Source: Apostichopus japonicus
Taxonomy: Eukaryota > Echinodermata > Holothuroidea > Aspidochirotida > Stichopodidae
DNA length: 64,000 bases
Direction of reading: 5' to 3'
NCBI RefSeq assembly: GCF_037975245.1
Contig: NC_092575.1
Coordinates: 4,459,501 to 4,523,500, forward strand
This document shows positions 1 to 13,616 of the stretch, piece after piece; within the stretch, counting starts at the first letter, position 1; the number at the start of each line of letters is the position of its first letter. The position numbers were made by a program, and so were the translations under genes. The notes beneath the pieces were generated by a model that was given only the letters and a program-made list of their open reading frames with translations, had not been told where the DNA came from and did no database searches.

Positions 1-3000
1 GTCAAACTGAACCGCAGATTCCAATTAGTTTTCTGGATATAACAGCTTTAGTCTGTGGAACCATTTCCACAATGTAACTATACTATGATATCAAAAAAAT
101 TCAAAAATCCCAACAGCAAAGCAGGCAAAATGTTTTTCGAATGTGTGTACCTAAGTTAATCTCTACAGAATATGTTGGATAAAAGTCAAATTTTAAAGCG
201 CTGACCATTAAACCAGTGCTGCAGCCCTGTCAGAATTGACGACGTCCTGATGTGGGATTTTTGTCAGAGATGCATCAACAGGACATTTCCATTTCTGCAA
301 AAACCTGACTACTGTAAGAGGTGCCTCCTCACTTTCTCTCAAGGACTTTCAACTATCCCCATGAGATAAGATTGGCTTATTACAGTATATATCCTTTGAT
401 TAGTAGACAGACAGAGAGAGCTACAGACATTGTGACTTTGTAAAATCCATTAAAAGGTTGTGTGGATACAGTACGGTAGCTCATCCAAATATTTGCTGAG
501 ACGTTTTAAAGGCAATTAAGTCAGAAGTTGGTACAGGTACAGAAATCTCTGACCTTTCTGCTAATTACACCATCTTAAAGTCAATTAGTTTGTTAACCCA
601 TTGTAGTTTACTTGTGATAACAAAAAATTACATGTTGCTGACATGTAAAACTCATTGTATATTATAACATACAGCAAGTCAATGGAACTGTACTGTACTG
701 TAGCTCTATTCACATACCGTACAGCTCTACATGCTGGTAATAACTGTGGACACACACTTAAAGTTACATTTATTGTATGCGTAGGGTCATTACAAGCCTT
801 ACAATAAAAAATATGCTGACTGACTCTAGGTTACTCCCATTCTGCTCAAAATCTACTAGATTGGTCCAGTATACACACAACAAATCCACAGTACATGGCT
901 TCAGACAAACCCAAGTGGCCAGTAATTAACAGCACTCCAAAATAATACCATGCTTTCATCACCTGGAAATGTTGCCAAACCTGTGATTTTTCTGTGGTTT
1001 TGGATGGTAATAATTTTAAAGCAAATATATAGTTAAAGAATTTTAAAATTGGTCGGAGTGAACTGATTTCCTGGAAAGAACTGAAGGAGACTCTCTCTCT
1101 AAAAGCTTTATGAAATTTCATTTATTTTAAATAATGCACTATGGCCACAATAAACCCACACCAAAAACTAGCTTTGGAAATGCTCTACTCTAGTATGAGA
1201 AATGGTCAGGCTCTTTTGGTAGCACAATATTTATATACTTAAATTCTTTAACACTAGTTATGAAGCTCAAATTCATTTTGGGCAAATATTCAGATATACA
1301 ACTGGTATATGAAATACTTTTTTCGTCTGTGCAGTTATGGGAACCTAAGCCAGGGATCTGCTTTCGTCAATCATACTGTAAGTAATTTTTTATTTCCATT
1401 TTTAAGGGCCATCCTGTTCCATTGTGAGCGGTCCCATGAACATCACAAATGTAATGTGTAAAGTTACATACCTACGATCTTGTGGCTAATTTAAAGGACA
1501 CAGTGCTATGAGTGCCCTTCATTGTTGAATATTAATAGCTATTGTTCCTCAACCCCCGACCTCCTACCCCAACCTCCTACCCCCAACCTCCTACCCCCAA
1601 CCTCCTACCCCCAACCTCCTACCCCCACCTCCTACCCCCACCTCCTACCCCACACAAATTGACAGTCTACTGATGGCACATACACTAGGCCTCTTTTCAA
1701 AATTATACCAAGTCCTATAGTACTGTAGGTAAAAACTGAGTTTTTCAGGCAAATTCTGAATAAATACTCAATAAATATTAGCAGCCCTATACAGTTGCCT
1801 GTACATAATAACCTCACCAATAACTGATGAAGACACAACTGCCTGTTGAACAGAGCTCTAGCTCTGTGTTCTTCTTTGCACAATTACAGTAACTACATTG
1901 CAAAAAGGTGTAGTCAATACCCTTACAATTTAATCAGTTATAACTATTATCTAAACATAAATAGAAATATAACTGCTTCAAGGGATAATACTGCAACTAT
2001 TAGCAAAATAACTGCACTTCAAAGGATAATACTGCAACTATTAGCAAGCTACCAACAAAAGAAGCACAGCATTCCTACCATGTAGGATAGTCTACCAATT
2101 TTTGCAACAGCTCTTACACAGAAAACGTAGTGATATGCCTCAGTGATTCTTAGCTTGTAAGTTGTAGGCTATTTAGAAGAACTGTTTACGGATGGAAAAA
2201 TTCTGGCTGTTGCAGTCGTGCTGTAAAATGGTAATCACTAATTAGTGTTACATAGTTTAACGGTATCATGAACTGAAACCACCTAGACATAGGCGTTGTA
2301 ATCTACCCAACTTACCTTTCAATGCCTAATTTATACATCAGAACCAACTTAGGCTATGGTAGCCTAACTCACATGTAGACTGGTTGTGTACAGCGAATGT
2401 ATCAACTTATTATTATTGCAAGTGCTAATTGCGTAATTATCACCACACATGGCAGTACATTATAAAGAAAAACATATTATATTGCTTAGCAAATATAAAA
2501 GCATTTCGTTATCATTTACTCCAACTTAGTGCAAGAATATAGATAAACTTACCGGTTAGTCGATGCTGTTAGCACCTTTCACAATCTATCGTTCAGACCA
2601 CCAGGATAGGCTTGCAGTAAGTTACATAAATTGAACACTATAACAAGACTGTGCTGGTGTTTATGTCAACACTGCACAGCGCTACCGCTTCGACGAATGT
2701 AAAGCCTCTCCAGCGCGGTAATTTAATGCACACATAAACAAGAGAACGATACTGTTAGATTTCAACAGAAAAAGACTCCTATTTAGAGAACGACAATTTC
2801 TGATGTAGAAAGAACACTTAACACGTTATGTCACTGATTTCTGATGGAATATTCTCGATATATTTCCTAACAAGTGGTCACGATTACGACAGAAGCTGAT
2901 AAGTTGCATACTGACAATTTGTTTACCTTTTGTATTGGACCAGGGAGTTGTTATTGGACTAGAAAGACATTTATATGTCAGCTAGATATCCGTGGTCTCA

Positions 3001-4064
3001 ACGAAGCGTCAATGTAAGCTGAGTTTGTTCGACTTGCTATAAGTCGTTTTAGATAAGTTGTCTCTCATAGAAGACTTTAGTTTCTCCGCTTAGATTATGA
3101 TTTTCATAGCTGTGTACACTTTTAAGGACGATTTAGAACTGCAGACTGCGAAAACAACATTCAGAAGTTGGTTTGCTTTCCTTTTCCCACAAAACAATTC
3201 CATAACGATGAAGGAATTCTGGTAATAATGATAAAGGTCATGGCAAAGACTTACTTGGATATGTTATTGTCATCATAATGAGAAATATCTCTAAAGATAC
3301 TACGTGTTGTTAGAGAAAACATAATAATAATAAAGGTTACATCAAGGTCAATCGGAGTTCATATGAAAGATTATCAGAATATGGCCCAAGAACTTCAACA
3401 TCATAAAAGTTGATGAAATTTTAAAAACTAATTTACTTGAGTTTCTGAACATCCAATGTGTTGCCTGCAAATGCAGGAAAGGCTTACTTTCTTAGACTAA
3501 TTAAGTGTATGTCTACATGGTCTTAATTAGTGAGGCTGACAGTAAAATGGTTGTTGAATTTGAAGAGCATGAGTGAGTATAGATTGAACATTTATAACAT
3601 ATTTCTAGCATAGTTGGAAACAAATGGATAAACTTTAAGCCCATTTCTCAGTCTATGATGATCTTTACCTACAGGTCCGTTTGTGTGAGGTTTAGAATTT
3701 TCCCATTCCATTCTGACAGCAACACGAACCAAACAAACAATTCTCAATACATTGTAACAATTCATTAACTCGTTGGGAGTTAAACTATTCTTAAAGGCTC
3801 CGATTGACATCGACTCCATTCATACCACCACCCCCCCTTCCATCCCTACCCTCCCCCAAGTCCAGCCCTTATACATGAGACGGCGCGTTTCTCAAAGTAC
3901 ACAATACTTGGCTGACTGACTGACTGACTTAGTAAACTGTCATCTATTGAAAACAGAAAGTGTCACTTTGGTCTATAATCCTATCAGCTGATTGTAACCA
4001 AAGCACGCAAGAAACACTGATACAAAAGTTAATCCCTTTCCACTTTCGTAGAAAAAAGGGTAAG
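1..4064. other. Gene-free AT-rich stretch, left edge
   Basis: No open frame here resembles a known protein and I see no convincing splice-bounded exon. The stretch contains a 14-bp C-rich minisatellite near 1.55 kb (listed separately), a short GACT run near 3.9 kb and a C-rich tract near 3.83 kb. A splice-donor-like site on the minus strand near 2.55 kb could belong to a 5' exon of an unseen gene, but nothing else supports it. Confidence 0.6.
1545..1655. repeat. C-rich minisatellite, ~14-bp unit
   Basis: About seven tandem copies of a unit reading approximately CAACCTCCTACCCC, with the last units shortened to about 12-13 bp. All G+C is on one strand (C on plus), which contrasts sharply with the AT-rich flanks. 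Confidence 0.9.
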
Positions 4065-4475
4065 TAAAGGCCCGGTCACACTACAGCGATATTTTATCGA
4101 AATACGGTCCGATTTTTCCGATTTTAGGCCGAAGAGTGAGGTTTGTGGTAGTGAATGTAATGAATGCAGTAGAATATTCGAATACCTACTTCAAATCTGA
4201 GGGGTTCTAGAACTGACTACATTCTGAAGTGACGTCACATCGAAAAACGATAAAAATCGGAAGAGAAATCGGATAGCTAACCGATAAAAGGAAACGGAGT
4301 CAATATCAAAAGTTAGGAGAGGGCTATTCCACATCGGAATGGCTCAACAGATAGCAAATCAGGTCCTTTATCACTGTGGCTAGAAGACCCGAACGAAAAA
4401 CTGTCTGTTTCGATTCCTCTGGGAAAATCGGATAGTATTCCGATAAAATATCGGTATAGTGTGACCGGGCCTTTA
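4065..4475. mobile_element. MITE with ~54-bp terminal inverted repeats
   Basis: The left end reads AAAGGCCCGGTCACACTA and continues into a CGATATTTTATCG segment. The right end is its reverse complement, with roughly 46 of 54 positions matching over the inverted repeat. The element is about 410 bp, has no coding capacity and carries GTGACGTCAC inside. A target-site duplication could not be resolved cleanly (AAG on both sides is possible). A related end occurs at 12.70-12.84 kb. The superfamily is not certain. Confidence 0.75.
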
Positions 4476-7400
4476 AAGTGCACTCGTATACTGTGCATCG
4501 AGACTATATTCATCACGTGACACTCTCTATGAGTCCAGTCCCGACGAGAAAGTCTATGAACCCAGGGTCGAATAAGGAGTCAAACGGCCGACCGTCCATG
4601 AAGTACCGGTCGTCTTGAGGGCCCGTACTTGGTTCTCGAAGCCTCTGCAGGGCACCTCTAGTGTGACACACTTATAAAATTTACTCCTTGTGTACATATG
4701 ACTGAAATACATATTTATGCTACTTTATAAATGCGGCTATTTGTTTTCGCCGATAAGTGTCATGTCATATTTCAAATGTCTGTCGTACTAGATAGGCACA
4801 TCTAGTTTATTATGAAGCATGTTGAACGCTATGGTTTTTAATGTCAGTTTCAAATCGAAATAGCGCCGCATATTGTGTATCTCCTTGCGGGGTAGAGAAA
4901 ACGTGACTGAGGACATGTTTACAAACAGAAAAGCCGACATAACCGCTGAGTGAATCTCGCAAGTTTATAAGTGGATATCGTTTCTTATTAATCGTTATCT
5001 TATTGCGAAACAAGAGTGACACTTCCGTGGAAACTAATCAAGGGTTTGTCAAATCTATATCCTATTTGGAGGGTTTGCATCGAGATTCTTTATCGAAATT
5101 GTGATAGGCTACGTGATAGTTGCCACTGCAGAGTCCAACAACTGGCTAAATTAAAACGTGCACTGATATAGTGATAGCATGGAGGTAAAAACAGACCCCT
5201 AACCTGCTGAAATGATGACGGTGTTTGAAGTATGTTTTAGAAACACCTAGACGTGTGTGACATTCTTCTTTCCATAATGTTGTTGCTCATTTGTTAACAA
5301 TGTCGTCACAAGGGTTTAAATTGTGCAACGACGTTCCTCGGTGCGGTACTATGTCCAACCAATAACTGAACCCTACTGCCCCTCACCGAAAGAAATTCAC
5401 CGTGTGCCAGTTTTCCAAAATTAAGCAGAGGTAGTCTTAAAACATGTACACTTCATGTACAATGTAGTTGAAATGATGGAAACGGCACCTCTATTTTGCA
5501 CCCCCCCCCCCATACTCACAACAAAGTTTCTCACGGACACCCTCTCCCCCTTAACACATCCGTATAGTCGGACATCATGCAACGTTCGCGCCCTTCCCGT
5601 CAATTTGAACACTGGCTACGCCTCCATCTAACTTTAAGTGGTTCTTGTTTCTCTCCATTTGGAATGGTTTCGGAATTAAATGCTAGGAAATTATGTTCTG
5701 CCTTCTCTATTATTATAATTTTATCAAAGAATCCATTAACACTCATAAATTTAACCATGGACTTACAGAGCCGAAGTCATCGTCGCCTATTTTATCCTTC
5801 AAGGAGCACTTAACAGGGGTCGTTCCTGCAAATTGAAAAGGACGGGATATGGTCCTCGACCGGTCGTCGAAGCAGTTTATAAGGAGGTTCACATGTATAA
5901 ATAATTAAAATTTTAGATCTAAGTCATTTGTAGGCAATTAATTAGGTCTAAACTCAATTTTTGTAATGGGGTTGAAAATGGGGGTATCCCCCCCCTCAAC
6001 CCCACCCTTGGAACCGCGCATGCTTTAGCTATTTAGTATATTTACAAGGTCAAACATCTTGAAAACCTAAGAGTTATACTGAAACAATTTAAAGCACTCA
6101 TATCTTCCATCATGATTATATTGTTCAATGCAAGTTCGTTTTGGGGGCACAATGGGGGGGGGGGGCTGGGTTCCCCACATTTAAATTTTGGGGAGATATG
6201 AAAATATACTATTCACGATAGGCACTATGATAATCTCATCGTTATCTGAATATGTGAGCTGTATTTACGTGATATATCTCATTACACTGTATAGAAGAGG
6301 ACGCCAAACATGACCGTTATTTTGGGATATTATTAATAGGTTATCCTGAAAGGGCCCCACCATCGCCTGGCGCAGGTTTCCCCGCAAGCCCTATCACATG
6401 TCAAAAATAAAAGACTCCCTCTAAATGCCTCAAATATCTAAATTCATGTGCCCCAACTCCTGTGCTAAAATTACATGAAGTGTTATTTAAAACAAACTAA
6501 TAAAATAATAATAATAACGATAGTAACATGCTTTCTAAGAAAAGTCATCCGAGATAGAGCATGAACACGAAAACCAAACAACTCGTCGGGGGGACTGGAG
6601 GGGGGCTGGAAGGGGGCTGGAAGGGGGGAGACTGGAATAGGCCGTCCACAATAGATTAGCGTACTTTATGTTAACCGTGTATGTGTAGGCCTAACTCTAA
6701 CGATATAGTTCTTCCTCTTTAGAGATAAGCATTTTGGAGCAACAGTGTAGTTTGACGTCAGAGAAAGGAGATCAAAGTATCAGGTGACTGGATGGGGTGG
6801 AAGAAACACGGAGGTGAGAGGGGGGCCGATAGATTGGCACTGTATCTGGTGGAGCTTCGCTCAATCTGTGCCGAGTTTTGTCTGTATCTATATATGAATT
6901 CCGAGACCGTTGTCTGAAGTGATGGCGTCCTGTAAGAATGTCAGTTCTGCACCATGTAGCAATGACCGAGGATCGCACGTTCAGTGTTATCATTTAGTCA
7001 GTTATAATACCGGTGGCATTACATATTTTTCTTTGCCCAAAACGGATGAAATCATCTTACCCTCTCGCGACAGTTATTGGGAGTGTTTATTGTTAACCAT
7101 GCTACAAAAAGATATGGGATGCCATTTTAAAAATAGCATGTACATACTTGAAATAAATAATTAACATAAAATATTAAAATTAACAAAAGCTTAAGATATC
7201 CAAAAGACAGTTCTTCATCAAAGGCGCACATTTTATTTGCCAGTAGGGCACATTTGCTATTTTGGAAACAGTGGGGGCACATGCCCCAGTCCCCCCCCCC
7301 ACCGGCTTCTATCCCCTGCTGACGTCCCAGTGATCGCCACAAAGTCTTGGAATTAATTTAAGAGAACTGTAATTTTAATTCTAATGCCGCTACGACCTCA

Positions 7401-10379
7401 CGAGGAGAAGGCCAACATCACGAAATGCTATGGATTCCGGGGGTTCACCCGGATGTACCCCCACTAGAGCTTTTCAATGCATTCAAGAGTAATAGACTTC
7501 CTCTTCACCTCTCTCTCTCTCACGTGTCAAGATTTTCGTGATTTACACTCGCTTCAAGAGGACAAGAAATATTCGAAACGCTGCAGATTCTGGGGCCCTG
7601 CCCTCTGAGCCCACAAGGGCGTTTAAATACATTATATAGAAATTGAACACCCCCCCCCCACCCCTCTTCCTCTTTCTACCCCTCTCTCTCTCATTTTGTT
7701 TTGTGCTTTTTAGCACATTTCGAGAGAGCAAGAAATATAAATTTAAAAAATAAATACAAAACGCTGCAGATTCCGGGGGTTTTGACAAGTTATGCATACT
7801 GAACGTCTAGAAATTGCCTCTGTCAGTAGGCTACATGAAAACGCTTACCGTTGTAGACATAGTCCTACTTAAGACACTGCTGTTGCATCACAAGACGGCT
7901 TGTCTCGTCCCGGTGTTCATCGTCCTGGCCATTATTTTAGGTGAAACGATAAAGTTACACACACGTTGTTCGCAATGTAGCTACATAGATACGTGAAAAC
8001 AGTTTTCATATGGTCATGTACATATCGCCGTGGTCTCACTTTTTTTACACAAAGTCTGAGCTGTTTGCTATAGGCTTACATTTAGTACAGCTTATCATCA
8101 TTCCATTGACAACACATGGAAACGCTTACATCGTTGAAACGCATAGGAACCTACTTTGGTTGAATCAAATCCAGGCTGATTGTGTTCCCTCGATCTGTAA
8201 CAAAGCTAAACATTCCTTCTATTGTGTAAGGTTATGTAGCCATATATGTATACATACGGTCGTTACGGTATCCAAGAGTATAAAACCGAGCTTCTTTCAC
8301 ATCTACTATGTGAACAGATAGCCTATATCATTTGATTTACTCATAACGTTCTCCTATAAAGAAATATATATTTATATTAAAACATTATACATAAATATGT
8401 CCAAACGAGGGTCCACGCCGCAGTCCCTTTTCATCCCGTATATTATATTGATTCCAAACACGTACGGTACGTATATAGACACACTTCTTGTTTTAGAATA
8501 GCGCCATTAATTCCTGAAGTGGAACATGTTCGCAGCTAGAAGCTAAACGATAGCTTTCTGCTGTTCATTCCTATGGCAAAGGGTTCGAGTAAACTGAGTG
8601 ACGTGACCAGATTTCAAAAGCGCGAGGAATTTCAATTTCCCCGGCCTCCCCCCGGACAAAGACTGAATTCAGCAAGGACCTTTATAGAGGGCTGGTGGAT
8701 AACAACAAACTACGACAGAGGGGTGTGGCAGTGGGGCAGTCCTATGTAGAGGGCGGGGGGCTGGGACTCCTCCCCCAGAAAAAAAATCAAAGTTGAGACG
8801 TCATGTGGTGTATTCTGAGGCATATTCAGACTATAAATAAGGTCTATAGTTTGGTATAAACGCAAAGTTGTGATAACAAATACATCCCCCGACTGAACGT
8901 TTTCCCCCGACTGACGATGGATGTTTGGGGTGTTGGCAGGGGGTGGGGAGGGGGGAAGGGATTTGACACGCCACTGAGTAAACTGAATAATCAATAGGAA
9001 TTGTATAGGAAAATTCACTGAAAGTACGCTATAATATAGAATCTTCTACATGAACTAAAAGCGCTAAAATTTAACAAAGCAATTATTTCATTTCCCGGTT
9101 GTGAAGATACAGCCAAAACAAAAGTTGATTTGTGGAAAACATTGATTCAGTCTCCTCAACGAGGTATACAATAGACTTAATGACATATAAAATACATCAG
9201 AAAAACAAAAAAAGCAAAGAAAGTATCCACGATAGTGAAACAAAGAAAAGTAAACAATGAGTCAACATAAAACCAAACAGAAAAACAAACAATATTCAAA
9301 TTAATAGTGGAGGATTGAGAACTATATGTGTCAAAGATAAAAACTGACGGAAACAAAAACGATACTAATAGAAATCAGTTATGAAATGTTAACATGACCA
9401 TGTTATAAAATGCACTTAAAAATGTTTATTATTTTTCTAGCTTTAAGGAGGAAGGTTTTTTTTTTTTTTTTTCTAAAATAGAGTTTCAATAATTGGCATT
9501 TGTAGGTTTAGAAACGAAGATTCGAAACTATTAAATTATTTCCAAACTTGTGTTTTTCTGCAAACTTTTACAATTTTTATCTTGAAAAAAAAAAACAGCA
9601 ACGTTATGATATCACGCCATATCAATTGAGAGCTTGCTGTGATGTCATCTAAATCAGAGAAAATGAGACAATGTGACAGGATCATCTTTGAAAAATCATT
9701 TTCAAATTTGAGATTCGTTTTTTGTGTGTAATTCTGTAAATTTTACAGTGGGAGTTTATATCAACTTCACTAAGCCAATCTTGTTCATAAAATGTTTATT
9801 CATTGTTTTTACTCATCCAAATTATCGGAAACAAGTTTTAATTAGATTTCTACACAAAGGACAACCAAGTTTTGGTTTAATTACTTTCAACTTTAGTGTC
9901 CAAATGGCTTATAATTATCACGATCGTGCATGGTTTCACTTACAATTTGTATTCGTTTGTGATCGCTATTTTAATAGCAAAAAGACAATAAATAACGTTC
10001 ATGTTATTTAATACCGCCCCCATTTACCTTGGAACAATACACTGTGCATCTATCTATATTTGTCCAATGTCAAAATGCCTTTGCCAAATTTAACATGTAA
10101 AGGCTTCAACGTGGCCGAACAGGTTGGACATATGAAAACTGAGAGGACATCTTTCAAGCAGAAGGGAGATCACTTTATTCATATCCGAAACAGTGACGTC
10201 ATCGATATACATTATAATTACATTTTGTTCTGTTTTCCAGTTCTGATATCCACGAATATCAGATAGTGTGCCAAAGTAACTCTCTGTAACAGGCACTTTA
10301 ATTTATAGCATAAAAGGGGGAAAACAAAAGAAAAAGAAAGTATTAATCAGTATGAATATCATGTTTCTATCAGATAATG
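4476..10379. other. Gene-free stretch with C/G-rich tracts
   Basis: No recognisable gene. Homopolymer C or G runs occur near 5.50, 5.99, 6.15, 7.29 and 7.65 kb, and an 11-bp G-rich tandem repeat near 6.59-6.63 kb. A short open stretch at 7831-7941 (+) would encode a hydrophobic, signal-anchor-like N-terminus ending at a GT dinucleotide, but no downstream exon was found, so I do not call it a gene. Confidence 0.5.
6588..6636. repeat. G-rich ~11-bp tandem repeat
   Basis: About four imperfect copies of a GGGGGCTGGAA-type unit in tandem, all G-rich on the plus strand. Confidence 0.7.
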
Positions 10380-10570
10380 GTTAGCAGGTTAGGAACTCTT
10401 CGTATTGGCAGTACAAGTGCTTCGAAGCATGATATGAGAGGACAGTATATAGTGGTATTAGCATTCGAATCAGAGAAAGGTTAAGAACCGTTTAATACTG
10501 TCAGTACAAGTGCTTTGAAGCATGATATGAGGGAGGACAGTAAAGAGTGGTACTAGCAGTTAAGAAATTG
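10380..10570. repeat. Two tandem ~93-bp direct repeats
   Basis: The phrase GTACAAGTGCTT, then GAAGCATGATATGAG and a GGACAGTA-containing tail, occurs at 10411 and again at 10504, a 93-bp period with several substitutions. It lies just downstream of the transporter pseudogene. Confidence 0.75.
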
Positions 10571-10649
10571 TCCCAACGGGCTGTAAAATAGTTGTAAGCA
10601 ATTATTCCATGTAGCACCCTTATAAACTGTCAAAGGTTGCACACCTCTG

Positions 10650-11556
10650 TTAAACTGGGTGTCCGTTCATGGATGCATTACTTCTTTTCCTTTTGAAAGA
10701 GACTACGATTATTGAAAGGCACACTAGTAACGCTCCTATTACACTGTAGCTGTCTGGAATAATTTGGAAAACTATATATTGATCGAATAAAGGTAAATAC
10801 GACTTTTGGCTGAACCTACCAGCGTGACGTCACACGCATTTTCTCTTCTTAACGCCACGAACATGAGTAGATCAGCAATGCCTGTTACGAGACCGACAGA
10901 GAGAATGGCAATATTACTAGACAGATACCTGGAAACTTCCCAAACATTGAGGCTACCACAAGCCACTCCAAAATCACTATTGTAGAAACCACGGGAGCGT
11001 AGAACACTGACACTATAACATCACTTTTCGTTTTACTTACATTCCGTGCCATAATAGTATTCATGGCGGCACAGTACGTAGAAGCAAATAAGATATACTT
11101 GAAGCAGGTCGAATATAGATGAGCTAAGAATAGATTTGGTTTTGCAAGAATGACGATAGCTGCTAAAGTCAACACGATTGAACAAAAGTCCAATTTGGAA
11201 AGTGTCTCTCGTAGAAAGAGAGCGCAAAGTATCGCTACAAATGCGTGTCGAAACGACGTTATGGATGTCACGTCACCGCCCTCTAAGGTTGCTACTGCAT
11301 AAACGAAAGCTATACCGCTGCAAGAGCTTGATAGGTTCCAGTCAGAAAGAGCAAAGAAAAGTTCTTCCATTCCAGTCTTGAGAGACTTTCTCCGATATCA
11401 TACACCAGGGATGCAACAGACACAGGTGACTACACGAGGTACAAATGATATGAAGACAGGGTGGAGTTCATCGGTAACTTCTTTCATTAAAATGCCTCTG
11501 ATTGATTTTAAGAGAGCATAAAAGCAACACCAAAAGCAATTACTGCCTTGAAATGA
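10650..11556 (-). pseudogene. Frameshifted EamA/SLC35G-like transporter
   Basis: Read on the minus strand, this segment translates piecewise into a protein resembling the SLC35G/EamA (drug/metabolite transporter) family, which is about 300 residues with ten membrane helices. Recognisable pieces in order are a start with LLKSIRGILMKEVTDELHPV and ISF, then WKNFSLLFLTG, then FVYAVATLEGGDVTSITSF with LRETLSKLDF, then a segment with SNIAILSVGLVTGIADLL and DVTLVGSAK, and finally DQYIVFQIIPDSYSVIGALL, a last hydrophobic helix, a KRKR tail and a stop at 10650-10652. At least five changes of frame are needed (near 11.52, 11.40, 11.31, 10.95 and 10.78 kb). There is no intron over about 900 nt. A hydrophilic minus-strand frame at about 11.79-12.00 kb could be its N-terminal cytosolic part. 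Either a decayed (possibly retro-)copy or an error-prone assembly of a real gene fits. The family call is from remembered family features, not a search. Confidence 0.7.
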
Positions 11557-11599
11557 ACTTATCTTTCAATATTTTACCCCAAACTAGGATCTTGTTCGA

Positions 11600-12000
11600 A
11601 GAACGTGCTTGCTTCGTTTCTAGCAGGTACTTGTGGGCCATTTGAGGTCGGTTTCCGGTCGTCTAGTGTAGCAACTACTTGAGAGCTTTTCAAAGATGGT
11701 ATATGCGATTGTCGTTCGTAGCAAGTTCTTCGGGTTTGCCTGCAGTTGTTGTGGTGTCGTTATTGCAAGCAGGTATTTCTTGGCTGTCTGTGGTTAGTCT
11801 CTGGTCTGCGTTTTTACCAGGCACTTGTGAGCCATTTGCGATAGGTTTCCGGTCGTCTTGATGTGTATAGCAACTACTTCGGAGCTCTTCTTAGCAGGCT
11901 TCTGGTCGTCGTTCTTAGCAAGTGACTCATAGTTATCTGTGTTCACTTTGTTGTCTTCGTTCGTAGCAGGTATATCTGACCTGCATGAAATGGGAGGACG
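11600..12000. repeat. Two diverged ~200-bp direct repeats
   Basis: The phrase CACTTGTGAGCCATTTG, followed by GGTTTCCGGTCGTCT and a TAGCAACTACTT stretch, appears near 11.62 and again near 11.82 kb with mismatches. It sits immediately upstream, in the transcriptional sense, of the transporter relic, and the minus strand is open across much of it, so it may be an internally duplicated N-terminal region of that relic. Confidence 0.6.
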
Positions 12001-12699
12001 GTTTAGAGAAATATTGGCATCAGAAATTTGTCCTAACTGGCTGAGGAAAGTACATTTTAGGAAGCTACAAATTGGCGCCAAATACTGATGACCTACTGAT
12101 AAGCTGTATTTTATTGCATCCCTCGGAACCTCGTTACCCCCCCCCCCCCCCGTGAGACACTTAATCACTTAGATCGACCGTCCTATTCATCATCTTGGAA
12201 ATAATTGGGAATATTGGGTAGAACCCCCCAAACGAGAAATAGTATTTTGAAAAGATCGACCAATTCCATAGCTATGCACTAACATTTTGAAAGCAATTGG
12301 TCTGTTAGTAGAAAAGGGTATAGTGATTTGGAAACTGGCTTAACGAAAAATGCTTATAATTAGATTAGGTTTAACTATAATTTCAGAACTTTCGGTAGAT
12401 AATATGCTCTCGACTTGAATCTAAGCACTACTGACTGGTCATTTTATGTTTTGTATTTTAGAAGATTATCGAAAATAAAATGAAGCAGAATATGATATTA
12501 TTCACACTGGCAGACCTTTTTCCATTGGCGGAGATCACCCATCATGTACCAAACCCTTATCGTGTCATTATGGAAGTACTATACTTTCGTGTCGTAATAA
12601 ATATGTGTTAGGTTATATGTTTTATTCTAATGAACCAACCTAACGTATCAATTTAAACTTGACCTGTTGGAAGTGCACTTTATAAAATATTAATCCGTT

Positions 12700-12837
12700 C
12701 GAACTACTTTATCGGAAGACATTCACGACCGATATCGTTGTAGTGTACCCGTCCTAATAGGAAACCCAGTCTTCCGATTTTTACTGCAAAATTCGGAATC
12801 GGATCTGATATCGCTGTATTGTGACCGGCCCTTAAGG
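12700..12837. mobile_element. Fragment of the CCGGTCACA-type MITE
   Basis: The right end reads as the reverse complement of ACCTTAAGGGCCGGTCACA, followed by CAGCGATATC and a TCCGATT-containing interior, resembling the ends of the 4.07-kb element. The left side holds a second, diverged CGATATCG plus TAGTGTACCC, so this may be a shrunken copy. No target-site duplication was identified. Confidence 0.5.
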
Positions 12838-13616
12838 TAACCTAGAGTGGAATTCGTAAAGACAATGCGATTGTTTCTTTTAACTTGAGAAAGAAGTGGG
12901 AGGGGAAGAGGAGAGGAGAGTGAAAGTGATTGTGGGAGGGTGGGAGAAGAAGCCTGGGGGGGGGGGTGAGTTAGGGGAGTTACCAACACAGCTGGTGATG
13001 TCACTACCAACACTAATGATTTATAATCACGTCAGAACTAATGGAACTCTACGAGAATAACGTCATTATCACTAAAATCGGACAGATTTATTAAGACCTA
13101 TTCATAGGCAGTTTATATGTTAGTTTATGTTAGGTACTAGTTTAAAATTTAAAAATGGTGAACGCTTATTTTAGAGCGTGGACGCACACGTTCTCTTGCG
13201 CTACAGAGGTGTATCACTTGAGGACGGAGAGGCGGTCGTTAGCGACCGTGAGAGAGAGTGACCAAAGGGAAAGGGTTTGTTGAAACTACTTGAAAATGTG
13301 CCACCCAATGTTCATCAGCAAGTATAGTATGGATTAGACGGGTAAGACGTTAGAGCTTATAGAATTGGGCCAAGAATTAACGTCAATGTCCCTAGACAGG
13401 GACAGATTAAAACAAGTCTTAGAACTTCTTTGACTTACAAAATTACTTTATGTTACAGTCCAATAGCACCGTATTGCCAAACCGACGTAAAATCCTTTAA
13501 AAAAAAAACGAAACATGGAATATATTTTCAATGTTTCCCTTTTCAACGATTTTCAGTAGAATGGGCAACCTTGGGTGTGGTAAGACCATTTCGTACATAT
13601 TCATTGTTGCAACAGT

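Noticed and set aside
3592-3819. 75-codon minus-strand frame
   Set aside because: No recognised domain and no splice or promoter context.
6753-6760. TGACGTCA CRE-like palindromes (also near 4231, 10193 and 10825)
   Set aside because: A handful of an 8-mer in 64 kb is near chance, one lies inside a MITE, and none sits at an identified promoter.
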